Shown here one piece after another: positions 36,393-44,242 of a stretch of DNA of 64,000 bases. The DNA lies in assembly GCF_004122165.1 (NCBI RefSeq), contig NZ_SBKO01000004.1, forward strand, positions 162,835 to 226,834, given 5' to 3'. Source of the DNA: Flavobacterium amnicola (lineage in GTDB: Bacteria; Bacteroidota; Bacteroidia; Flavobacteriales; Flavobacteriaceae). Below the pieces are notes generated by a model that searched no databases, had not been told where the DNA came from, and saw nothing but the letters and a program-made list of their open reading frames with translations. The translations under genes and the position numbers were made by a program. Position 1 is the stretch's first letter. Each line of letters begins with the position of its first letter.

Positions 36393-36405
36393 CAAAGAAT
36401 TATAG

Positions 36406-37005
36406 TTAACTCGGCAACAACTCCACTTCCGCATTGGGATTAAACAAATAAGTTTTGCCCGAACTAATTTCAAGACATTCGTATCGCTTGGTGCGTTGGG
36501 CTATTTTTTTGAATATTTTTCCATTATGGATTCTAAAAGTACTTCCGTACGGAATTTCAAATACATAATGTTTATCATTTTCGGGATCAAATTGTTTCAA
36601 AGCCAAAGCCAAAGTAGCATCGGTATCGCTGCTTGCCTTCGGATTTCGGAAATGACGCGCAATAAGTGGCAACAACTGATTCGGAAATATTTCCGGGCGA
36701 ATAAAAGGCACCATCAATCGTTGAAAAGTCAGTTTCCACTCGTCTCCATGAGGTTTGATATTTCTTCCGAATTTTTCAAAAGCGACCAAGTGAGCAATTT
36801 CATGAATTAAGGTAATTAAAAATCGGTATTTATTTTGCGAAAAATTTACCGTAATAATATGGGAGCCATCGCGTTCTCTTCGATAATCACCATGACGTGT
36901 CACCCGTTCGTTGACAATTTTGAGATGCACGTGATTGGCTTTGATTAACTCAAAACACAGGGGAACGGAATGTTCAGGAAGGTATTTTAATAAAGTATCG
37001 CTCAA
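36406..37005 (-). CDS. SprT-like zinc metalloprotease domain protein
   Basis: The 199-residue protein has the SprT/Spartan-type zinc motif LITLIHEIAHLVAFEKFG near residues 63-80 (His-Glu-x-x-His) and downstream HGDEWKLTFQRL, where the third His lies. Spartan relatives cut DNA-protein crosslinks in eukaryotes; the bacterial members are mostly uncharacterised. It has no signal peptide. It is encoded three bases downstream of the SDR gene on the same strand, so the two are probably cotranscribed. Confidence 0.85.
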   Translation of the reverse strand: MSDTLLKYLPEHSVPLCFELIKANHVHLKIVNERVTRHGDYRRERDGSHIITVNFSQNKYRFLITLIHEIAHLVAFEKFGRNIKPHGDEWKLTFQRLMVPFIRPEIFPNQLLPLIARHFRNPKASSDTDATLALALKQFDPENDKHYVFEIPYGSTFRIHNGKIFKKIAQRTKRYECLEISSGKTYLFNPNAEVELLPS

Positions 37006-37008
37006 TTT

Positions 37009-37689
37009 TTAAGGAGTTGTAGAAGAAACCTGAAGCACTTTCCCATTGTAATATTTATTCCCAGTAAGGGCAAAATTGAAAATATAATCGGCCATTTCTT
37101 TTGCTGAAAGTGGTGCTTCGTATCCGGGAAACGCTTCTTGTAGCATTTCGGTATTCACAGCACCAAGAGCCAACACATTGAAAGCAATTCCGCGTTCTTT
37201 GTATTCTTCTGCTAATAATTCCGACAAAGTAATTACCGCCCCTTTACTAGAACTGTAGGCCGCTAATCCAGCAAATTTCATACTTCCTTGAATCCCACCC
37301 ATTGAACTAATTGTCACTACGTGACTTCCTTTTTGCAAAAACGGAATACAAGTTCGGGTTAAATTAACCACTCCAAAAACATTGACTTTGTATATGCTTT
37401 CAAATTCTTCCGCTGAAATTTGGTCAAAAGGCTTGTGTAATAAACTACCTGCGTTATGAATAATCACATCTACTTTTTTCCAGGTATGCTCTAAAAATTG
37501 CTCCACTTTTTTCAAATCTTCCTCAACAGACAAGTCGATAGAAAGACAAGTAATATTCGGATTTTCAATTAAAGTCTGTGGGGTTTTTCTGGAAATAGCC
37601 AACACATTATGACCTACAGCGGAAAACTGTAGCGCCAATTCATAACCAATTCCGCGGGAAGTTCCTGTGATGATGATGTTTTTACTCAA
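37009..37689 (-). CDS. SDR family NAD(P)-dependent oxidoreductase
   Basis: This 226-residue Rossmann protein has the NAD(P)-binding ITGTSRGIGYELALQF near residues 6-21, the HNAGSLLHKPF motif (NAG), and the catalytic Ser and YxxxK (AAYSSSKGAVI). It is a classical short-chain dehydrogenase, with the substrate unknown. The start is TTG at 37689 (MSKNIIITG); no in-frame ATG lies close, and the family's usual beginning matches this site. It precedes the SprT-like gene and follows the terminator of the micropeptide operon by about 40 bases. Confidence 0.9.
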   Translation of the reverse strand: MSKNIIITGTSRGIGYELALQFSAVGHNVLAISRKTPQTLIENPNITCLSIDLSVEEDLKKVEQFLEHTWKKVDVIIHNAGSLLHKPFDQISAEEFESIYKVNVFGVVNLTRTCIPFLQKGSHVVTISSMGGIQGSMKFAGLAAYSSSKGAVITLSELLAEEYKERGIAFNVLALGAVNTEMLQEAFPGYEAPLSAKEMADYIFNFALTGNKYYNGKVLQVSSTTP

Positions 37690-37729
37690 AATTTTATATC
37701 ATTTTTTTTGTAAAAATAAGAAATAAAAA

Positions 37730-37755
37730 AAATCCCGAAGAAAATTTCGGGATTT
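37730..37755 (-). terminator. Terminator of the beta-propeller operon
   Basis: Hairpin AAATCCCGAA / TTTCGGGATTT with a short A-rich loop. On the minus strand it is followed by a T run. It lies four bases past the stop of the 33-residue membrane peptide. Confidence 0.85.
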
Positions 37756-37759
37756 AGAT

Positions 37760-37861
37760 TCAAAAACTTAACAACATTACTACTATTCCTATAATACAAT
37801 AAAAGACAAACAGAAATAACTCTAATCGATATTCATTAATCGCATTAAAAATATTTTTCAT
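37760..37861 (-). CDS. Small membrane peptide of 33 residues
   Basis: A short frame starts at ATG 37861, five bases after the stop of the kelch lipoprotein gene, and ends at 37760, four bases before a strong terminator. It encodes 33 residues: a polar start (MKNIFNAINEYR) and one membrane-spanning segment (LELFLFVFYCIIGIVVMLL). The tight spacing and terminator position favour a real gene; I know of no named family. It could be an inner-membrane regulator or partner of the surface proteins encoded upstream. Confidence 0.55.
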   Translation of the reverse strand: MKNIFNAINEYRLELFLFVFYCIIGIVVMLLSF

Positions 37862-37866
37862 TTATT

Positions 37867-38841
37867 CTAATTTGAAGACCAAACATCATTAAAATAACCT
37901 CCTCCATTTCTTCCCGCAGAAATTATAATTTTATTATTAAACCAAACGGCTTGATGACCAGACCTTGCGGTAAAACTTGAATTAGCAATTACATTCGTCC
38001 AATTTTTACCATCAGTAGATTTTTTGAAGGTATCAAAATGAGTAGTAAAATCTCTTCCTCCTAACAAATACAAAGTAGTTCCAGTATTTACTATTTGATG
38101 CACTGCAGAGGCATTAAAATTTGAAGTGGTTTCCAATGTCCAATTCACTCCATTCGTTGAAGAATAAATAGTTGAATAGGTGTTTCCATCTCCCCATCCT
38201 CCTGAAATCCACATTTTGTTATTAAAAACAAATGCTTGGTGGTCCCGACGCAAACCAAATTCGGCAGTATTTGTAACTAATGTCCAAGTAATCCCATCAG
38301 TACTTGACCAAACATCATCGTATTCTACCGCAGAATTATCCAAACCTCCAAACAACCACAATTTGTTATTAAAGACAACCACATCAAAAGCATATCGTTG
38401 ACCAAAAGCTGCACTTGCGGTTTCTTGTGTCCAATGTACCCCGTCAGCCGTTGACCATACATCACTTAATCCAGCATTATTCCAACCTGCAATTACCCAA
38501 AGTTTGTTGTTAAACACAATAGCTCTATGGTATGATCTTGGTCCGAATTGAGTTCCTGAAACCGTTACTTTTGTCCATTTTTTTCCATCGGTACTATTCC
38601 AAATATCATTGATGTACTGATCTGTTAATCCGCCAATAATCCAAAGTTTATTATTAAAACCAATCATTTGATGGTATACCAAACTTGGAAGCACGGCACC
38701 TGATAATGTATTTTGAGTAAATTGAGTAATTTGTTTTGGAGTTTGAGGCACCACTACAATTGGCGCACCATCATCATTACTACAACCGAAAAGTATCAAG
38801 CAAGTTCCTAGACAAAACAAATTTTTAAAAAAATTTCTCAT
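37867..38841 (-). CDS. Kelch-like beta-propeller lipoprotein
   Basis: The 324-residue product has a lipobox (TCLILFGCSNDDG, Cys20). Six or seven repeats of about 45-50 residues follow with the pattern FNNKLWIIGG...DIWNSTDGKKWTKV (for example FNNKLWVIAGWN, FNNKLWLFGGLD, FNNKMWISGGWG, FNNKIIISAGRN). These form a kelch/galactose-oxidase-like propeller. It is probably anchored in the outer membrane. It starts ten bases after the FG-GAP-like T9SS gene and is followed by the membrane peptide, so the three make an operon. Ligand unknown. Confidence 0.85.
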   Translation of the reverse strand: MRNFFKNLFCLGTCLILFGCSNDDGAPIVVVPQTPKQITQFTQNTLSGAVLPSLVYHQMIGFNNKLWIIGGLTDQYINDIWNSTDGKKWTKVTVSGTQFGPRSYHRAIVFNNKLWVIAGWNNAGLSDVWSTADGVHWTQETASAAFGQRYAFDVVVFNNKLWLFGGLDNSAVEYDDVWSSTDGITWTLVTNTAEFGLRRDHQAFVFNNKMWISGGWGDGNTYSTIYSSTNGVNWTLETTSNFNASAVHQIVNTGTTLYLLGGRDFTTHFDTFKKSTDGKNWTNVIANSSFTARSGHQAVWFNNKIIISAGRNGGGYFNDVWSSN

Positions 38842-38851
38842 AATTTATGTA

Positions 38852-40330
38852 TTAGTTTTTAATTAATTTTTTAGTTCCTTTTCCTTCTTCGGAAGAAATG
38901 ATTAAAGAATAAATCCCGGTTGGCAAGTCAGCAACAGATACAGTTTTTTGACCCTCAACCGCTTTAATTAGCTGTCCTTGTAGGGAATAAATTTCTACTT
39001 TATTAATTTCAAATGCTGATGTGATTTCAAAAGAATCATTGGCAGGATTCGGGAATAAATTGAATTTATTGTTTAAAGAAAATTCATTGGCAGAAAGTGC
39101 TGCGGTATAATCATAAATTTGAACATATCCAAAAGCGGGATTTGTAGGAATTCCAACAGCTGCGGTATTTCCGTCATTAGATAATGCAACAGCATACCCT
39201 AATTGTTCTCCATTTTGACCATTTCCGATAATCGATGTACCCACAGTATTCCATGTTGTGCCATTCCACTTATAGTATCTTGCCAAACCTCGATTTGTAT
39301 TTGATGCTGACGCATCATAACCAGGTGCTCCAACAAAAATAGCATCTCCCGCACCATTTATAGCAACAGCATTACCAAGATACATATCTACCTGAGTGCC
39401 ATAAATGATGCCTCCCAATTGGGACCAAACTGAACCGCTGTAATTGTAAACACGAACTTGACCACAATTTGTAGTTGCCCCATTATCGGCCAAAGAAGCT
39501 CCGATCACAACTCTAGTTCCTGTATTTGAAATAGCAACAGAAGAACCAAAATTATCATTAGCAAGTGCCCCCGATGTTATTTGTATTTCTGACCCCATAA
39601 GTACCCAACTAGAGCCATTCCAATTATACACTTTTACATGTCCGGTATTTTGCGCAAAACCATCATATTTTCTTGCCCCAACGGCCAATTTTGTGCCGTC
39701 TGGAGATAGTGACACTGCGGTTCCAAACTCATCACCTGCTGCAGATCCATTTATATCCGTTCCTCTTTGAATCCATGAAGAACCATTCCAAGAATAAACT
39801 CTAACATGACCAGCATCTACACCAGCTCCATCATTTAAATGTGCTCCAACAGCAATAACTGTTCCATCGTTTGAAATAGCCGTTTTAACTCCAAATTGAT
39901 CACCTGCTGCTTCCCCATTAATATCGGTTCCCATTTGAGCCCAATTGGTGCCATTATAATTATAAACTCTAACATGACCAGAATCAACTCCATTGCCATC
40001 ATTAGTACTCGCTCCTGAAATTAATCTTGTCCCATCTCCAGAAATAGCAACTCTACCGAAGTTATCAGACAATGCTTCACCCGCAATTGCGGTTCCTCTT
40101 AAAGTCCAAGCATTACTTACTTTTTCGTGAACATGAGCATAACCATTAATAGAACTTACTGTATTGTATGGCGCTCCAGTAGCTACTCTAGAACCATTCG
40201 AACTCAACGAAACCGTAAATCCTAGAACATCATCGGGTGCCCCTCCATTAATATCAGACCCAATTTTACTCTGTGCCATTAAATTGTTTGCCAAAATTAA
40301 CAGCAAAATTTGAAGTAGATTTTTTTTCAT
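38852..40330 (-). CDS. FG-GAP/integrin-like beta-propeller protein with T9SS type A signal
   Basis: The 492-residue protein has a signal peptide (LLQILLLILANNLMAQS) and about seven repeats of 50 residues of the type GDEFGTAVSLSPDGTKLAVGARKYDGFAQNTGHVKVYNWNG, as in FG-GAP propellers. The last 80 residues (KFNLFPNPANDSFEIT, VEIYSLQGQLI, LPTGIYSLIISSEEG) are a type A T9SS sorting domain, so it should be exported and processed by PorU. It is the first gene of an operon with the kelch lipoprotein and the membrane peptide. A TAGTTTCG near-consensus box lies at 40368-40375. It is divergent from the kinase gene at 40531. Confidence 0.87.
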   Translation of the reverse strand: MKKNLLQILLLILANNLMAQSKIGSDINGGAPDDVLGFTVSLSSNGSRVATGAPYNTVSSINGYAHVHEKVSNAWTLRGTAIAGEALSDNFGRVAISGDGTRLISGASTNDGNGVDSGHVRVYNYNGTNWAQMGTDINGEAAGDQFGVKTAISNDGTVIAVGAHLNDGAGVDAGHVRVYSWNGSSWIQRGTDINGSAAGDEFGTAVSLSPDGTKLAVGARKYDGFAQNTGHVKVYNWNGSSWVLMGSEIQITSGALANDNFGSSVAISNTGTRVVIGASLADNGATTNCGQVRVYNYSGSVWSQLGGIIYGTQVDMYLGNAVAINGAGDAIFVGAPGYDASASNTNRGLARYYKWNGTTWNTVGTSIIGNGQNGEQLGYAVALSNDGNTAAVGIPTNPAFGYVQIYDYTAALSANEFSLNNKFNLFPNPANDSFEITSAFEINKVEIYSLQGQLIKAVEGQKTVSVADLPTGIYSLIISSEEGKGTKKLIKN

Positions 40331-40504
40331 AATAGTTTGATTTTATTTGTTTTACACTACAAAAAAACGAAACTATAGAATCCTAATTTTTATAAAATGA
40401 CAAGTGGTCAATACGATTGTATAGACTTCTATTTGAATAGGATAAATGGACCTAATACATTTATAATTGTACACATCAACAGCCTATTGCTATTTTTTTT
40501 ATTC

Positions 40505-40512
40505 TAAATTTG
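40505..40512 (+). promoter_or_regulatory. Promoter -7 box of the sensor kinase gene
   Basis: TAAATTTG, an exact TAnnTTTG match, 18 bases before the chosen ATG at 40531. The TTG at 40510, which the open frame could use as an upstream start, overlaps this box. Confidence 0.55.
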
Positions 40513-40530
40513 TTACAAACTCATTATTCA

Positions 40531-43449
40531 ATGCTCATCAAAAAGTATTTTTTAATCCTAATTCTATTTCCACTTTCTCTTTTCTCACAAGAACTTTACA
40601 AGGTTGCTTATGAAAGAAAAGACGGGTTGCCGACTACAAATTTTTATAGTTCGCTATCCGCAAAAGATGGTTCATTATGGTTTGCTTCAGACATGGGGGT
40701 GTTGAAATATGATGGGTATTCTTTTAAACAATATGATTCTCAAAATGGTTTAGCCGATGATGAAAATTTCAACTTTTTTCAGGACAAATCTGGCCGAATT
40801 TGGTTTTATTCTTACAATGGAAAAATTTCTTTTTTGGAAAATGGTGAATTTTACAACGATCTAAAATATCCCTTTTTACGAATTCGAGATAATATTGGTT
40901 TTATTGTTTCTATTACAGAAAACAACGATGGCAGTTTCGATATTATTTATTCTAAAGGCGCACTCTTAAATCTAAATCTAAAAAACAAAAGGTTAACACC
41001 CGTTCGAACCAACACCATTTTTAACTACAAATATTCATTAGGACGTTCCAATTATTATATTACGCCAAACGCAATAAACGATGAATCCTTTAAAAAAGTA
41101 GCCAGTTTAGGCATTCCGAATTTCAATACTTTAACCTTTGCGCGTTACTGCAAGTGGAAAAATAATTTGTTTTTATCTCAAGGGAACTCCATTTATCGAA
41201 TTGAAAATTTCAAGTGTAAAAAAGTAATTGAACTCACGAGTGTTTCGAACGAAATTATTCATCTCTATATTGATTCTTTAAACAAACTCTGGGTGGGCAC
41301 AAGACTAGGCGTCTATGTTTATGACATCAATAATTTTAAAAAAATACCCGAACATTATTTTGCTAACAATGCCATCTCTAGTATAAATGAAGATTTTGAA
41401 GGTAAGATTTGGCTGACAACTTTAGACAATGGCATTTATTATATTCCCAACCGAAATACAAAAATCATAAAAAATAAGGGAGAAGATTTAAAAGTGACAT
41501 CACTCGGTATTTCGACTAACAATGCAATATTAGGTGGGACAAGTTTGGATAAATATTTCTCTATTTCCAATTCTTTATTGGTTTCAAAATTTGACTTGCA
41601 TGCCTTTCAAGCCAAAAATAATATTTCGCAAATCATCCAACACAACAATTCCAATTACATAGTAGGTAAACACGGCATTAGAATAATTAGTAAATACGGT
41701 CTGAACGATATTCCTTTTATTGGCTCAAAATGTTTACTCTTTGAAAGTGATTCGGTTTGGGTTGGTGCCACTTACTTATTAAAGATTGCTCAAAAGGACT
41801 TAGTTCACTTAAAAAACAAAGATTTATTATCTACCGATTCAAGAGTGGTGCTTACCCAAAAAACCAATTGTATTGTTCCTGTTAACAATGCCAAATGGAT
41901 TGGTACAAACAATGGATTATATACTATCGAAAATGGAAAAATGGAAGAGATTTCAACAAAATTCCCGAACATTAAAACCATTATTTCAGATATTTTGTAT
42001 TTGGAAAACCAAAAAACAATACTTGTTTCCACCAACAACAAAGGTATTTTTGTCTTTAAAAACAAACAACTAGTTAAACATTTTACAACCAAAAATGGCT
42101 TGTTGAGCAACACGATTCATAGATTAAGAAAAAATAATTCTCATTCTGTTTTTATTTGCACCAATCAAGGCTTGAACAATTTGTATTTCGAAAAAGACCT
42201 TCCGAAAATTTCCAATTTGAACAAATATATTGGCTTTGAAAATTTTAAAATTAACGACATTCTTTCTCGCAATAACCTACTTTATTTGGCTACTGAAAAT
42301 GGTTTATTATATCTTCCTATGGAATCATTGCAGTTTAAACCTGTTCTACCAAAAATTACCGTTGATCTCTTGGAAGTCAATAATTTAAAGAAAAAACCAT
42401 TAGAACTACAACATCTTTCTCACAAAGAAAACAACATTAAAATTGGTTATAGTGGTATTTCATTTCAGTCCCAAAAAAGCATCAATTACCTCTACCGATT
42501 GCGAGGTAATGAATCCACTTGGCAAACCTCAACTGCTCGGGAATTAAATTACAAATCGCTTGCTCCAGGACACTATACTTTTGAAATCAAAGCTGTTAAT
42601 GGAAGTAATACCTCAAGTGAATTAATTTCAATACCCATAATCATTCAAAAACCATTTTGGAAAACCATTTGGTTTATAGTAACTGTAATTATTTTTAGTG
42701 CATTGGTAACCTTGCTGCTTTGGAAAAAAAGATTGAAAAATTTAGAGCAAAAATTTGAACAAGAACGCCATCAAATTCAAATGGAACGTGACAAAGCCAA
42801 TTTAGAAAAACAAATGATTGAATTGGAACAAAAAGCACTGCGAATGCAAATGAATCCGCATTTTATATTTAATGCACTGAACACTATTAAGGGTTATTAT
42901 GCCGAAGGGAATGATGAAAAAGCGAGCGATTATATCTCAAAATTTTCGATGCTTTTACGCTTATTATTAGAAAATTCGGAGCAATTAATTCCGCTTTCAA
43001 CAGAAGTTAGCATGTTACAATTGTACCTTGAACTGACTCAAATTCGCTATAAAAACACCTTTACTTTTTCTATAATCACCAATAACATCAAACATCCAGA
43101 AGACACTGCAATACCTCCATTATTATTACAACCGATGGTGGAAAATGCCGTTATTCATGGACTAGCACCCAAAGAAACAAAAGGGGCTTTACAAATTACA
43201 TTTACAAAAGAAAATGATTGGTTAGTCTGCAAAGTACAAGACAACGGAATTGGCTTGAGGGCGGCAGCAGAAAAACATCAAATAAAACATCATGAATCGA
43301 AGGCCATTGCAATCACCAAAGAACGTGTTGCTTTATTAAACGAATCAATTGATAATCATTTCTTTGCTATAAAAGAGAATTTTGATTCCTCAAACAATAG
43401 TTTAGGAACGGAAGTCATCATAAAAATTCCATTTAAAACGATTTGGTAA
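40531..43449 (+). CDS. Hybrid-type sensor: periplasmic propeller plus LytS-type histidine kinase
   Basis: From ATG 40531 the product has about 972 residues. A signal anchor (LILILFPLSLFSQ) is followed by two-component regulator propeller repeats (DGSLWFASDMGVLKYDG, DKSGRIWFYSYNGKISFLEN, NKLWVGTRLGVYVYD), a Y_Y_Y domain (NYLYRLRGNESTWQTS), one membrane helix (IWFIVTVIIFSALVTLLLW near residues 712-730), a coiled coil and a His_kinase domain with the phospho-acceptor in MNPHFIFNALNTIKGYY. The HATPase part reads PMVENAVIHGLAP and VQDNGIGL. It overlaps the LytTR regulator gene by one base. Ligand unknown; the extracytoplasmic propeller is the likely sensor. Confidence 0.9.
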   Translation: MLIKKYFLILILFPLSLFSQELYKVAYERKDGLPTTNFYSSLSAKDGSLWFASDMGVLKYDGYSFKQYDSQNGLADDENFNFFQDKSGRIWFYSYNGKISFLENGEFYNDLKYPFLRIRDNIGFIVSITENNDGSFDIIYSKGALLNLNLKNKRLTPVRTNTIFNYKYSLGRSNYYITPNAINDESFKKVASLGIPNFNTLTFARYCKWKNNLFLSQGNSIYRIENFKCKKVIELTSVSNEIIHLYIDSLNKLWVGTRLGVYVYDINNFKKIPEHYFANNAISSINEDFEGKIWLTTLDNGIYYIPNRNTKIIKNKGEDLKVTSLGISTNNAILGGTSLDKYFSISNSLLVSKFDLHAFQAKNNISQIIQHNNSNYIVGKHGIRIISKYGLNDIPFIGSKCLLFESDSVWVGATYLLKIAQKDLVHLKNKDLLSTDSRVVLTQKTNCIVPVNNAKWIGTNNGLYTIENGKMEEISTKFPNIKTIISDILYLENQKTILVSTNNKGIFVFKNKQLVKHFTTKNGLLSNTIHRLRKNNSHSVFICTNQGLNNLYFEKDLPKISNLNKYIGFENFKINDILSRNNLLYLATENGLLYLPMESLQFKPVLPKITVDLLEVNNLKKKPLELQHLSHKENNIKIGYSGISFQSQKSINYLYRLRGNESTWQTSTARELNYKSLAPGHYTFEIKAVNGSNTSSELISIPIIIQKPFWKTIWFIVTVIIFSALVTLLLWKKRLKNLEQKFEQERHQIQMERDKANLEKQMIELEQKALRMQMNPHFIFNALNTIKGYYAEGNDEKASDYISKFSMLLRLLLENSEQLIPLSTEVSMLQLYLELTQIRYKNTFTFSIITNNIKHPEDTAIPPLLLQPMVENAVIHGLAPKETKGALQITFTKENDWLVCKVQDNGIGLRAAAEKHQIKHHESKAIAITKERVALLNESIDNHFFAIKENFDSSNNSLGTEVIIKIPFKTIW

Positions 43450-44195
43450 TGAGAAGTATCATCATTGAAGACGAAGAACAAGCCATTTCGGCATTAATTT
43501 CAGAGATTAACAGAAATTGTCCTGAATTAGATATTGTAGGCACAGCTGGAAAAATAAAAGAAGCAATCGATTTGATAGAGCGTTCCAATCCTGAATTGAT
43601 TTTTCTTGACATTCAACTCACAGATGGTTTAGGTTTTGAAATACTTAATCATTTTGAGAAGCATAATTTTCAAATAATATTCACCACTGCCTACAGTCAG
43701 TATGCTATAAATGCCATAAAGTTTAGTGCCTTAGATTATTTATTAAAACCAATTAATGCTACCGAATTAAAAAGCGCAGTTTCCAGAGCAAAGGCAAAAA
43801 ACAAAAATGAATTGCATTATCAAATTGAAAGTTTTCTAAAAAACCAATCGTTACAAAACCAAAATAAGAAGATTGCTTTACAAACTTCACAAGGCATTTT
43901 TATACATGAAATTCAAACCATTATCAAATGTACCTCTGAAGGAAATTACACTAATATCCATTTTATTGATGGTAAAAAATTATTGATTTCTAAACCCTTA
44001 AAAGATTTCGAAGATATGCTGTGCAGTTTTGGTTTCGAACGTATTCATCATTCTCATATCATTAACTTGAATCACCTATCGAGTTATGTTTTTAAAGATG
44101 GAGGTTATGTGATTCTCACCGACAAAAGTACTTTACCTGTTTCCAAACGAAAAAAAGCCAGTTTGATGGACTATTTGTCTAAAATGAATTCATAA
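43449..44195 (+). CDS. LytTR family response regulator
   Basis: The 248-residue regulator has a receiver domain (IIIEDEEQAISALI, phospho-acceptor Asp in LIFLDIQLTDGLG near residue 55, Lys in LDYLLKPINA) and a C-terminal LytTR DNA-binding domain (CTSEGNYTNIHFIDGKKLLI, FERIHHSHIINLNHLSSY, LPVSKRKKASLMDYL). It is the cognate partner of the LytS-type kinase: start and stop overlap in TAATG. An in-frame TTG six bases upstream is less likely. Probable targets include the divergent propeller operon. Confidence 0.93.
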   Translation: MRSIIIEDEEQAISALISEINRNCPELDIVGTAGKIKEAIDLIERSNPELIFLDIQLTDGLGFEILNHFEKHNFQIIFTTAYSQYAINAIKFSALDYLLKPINATELKSAVSRAKAKNKNELHYQIESFLKNQSLQNQNKKIALQTSQGIFIHEIQTIIKCTSEGNYTNIHFIDGKKLLISKPLKDFEDMLCSFGFERIHHSHIINLNHLSSYVFKDGGYVILTDKSTLPVSKRKKASLMDYLSKMNS

Positions 44196-44197
44196 AA

Positions 44198-44222
44198 AAA
44201 TCCCGAGAATTCTCGGGATTTA
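44198..44222. terminator. Bidirectional terminator between the LytTR gene and pdhC
   Basis: Symmetric stem AAATCCCGAGA / TCTCGGGATTT with A and T runs on both sides; serves the two convergent transcripts. Confidence 0.85.
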
Positions 44223-44242
44223 ATTTATATTAATTTTATTGA

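Noticed and set aside
36366..36396. Apparent repeat with two CAAAG-containing segments between the SprT-like gene and manC
   Set aside because: It is explained by the manC promoter (TAACTTTG on the minus strand with a well-spaced TTG), so it is not treated as a repeat element.
40416..40471. Possible direct repeat ATTGTA at 40416 and 40466 (50-base spacing) as LytTR binding sites
   Set aside because: Only six bases match with certainty in AT-rich DNA, and the LytTR consensus could not be fitted, so it is not reported as a site.
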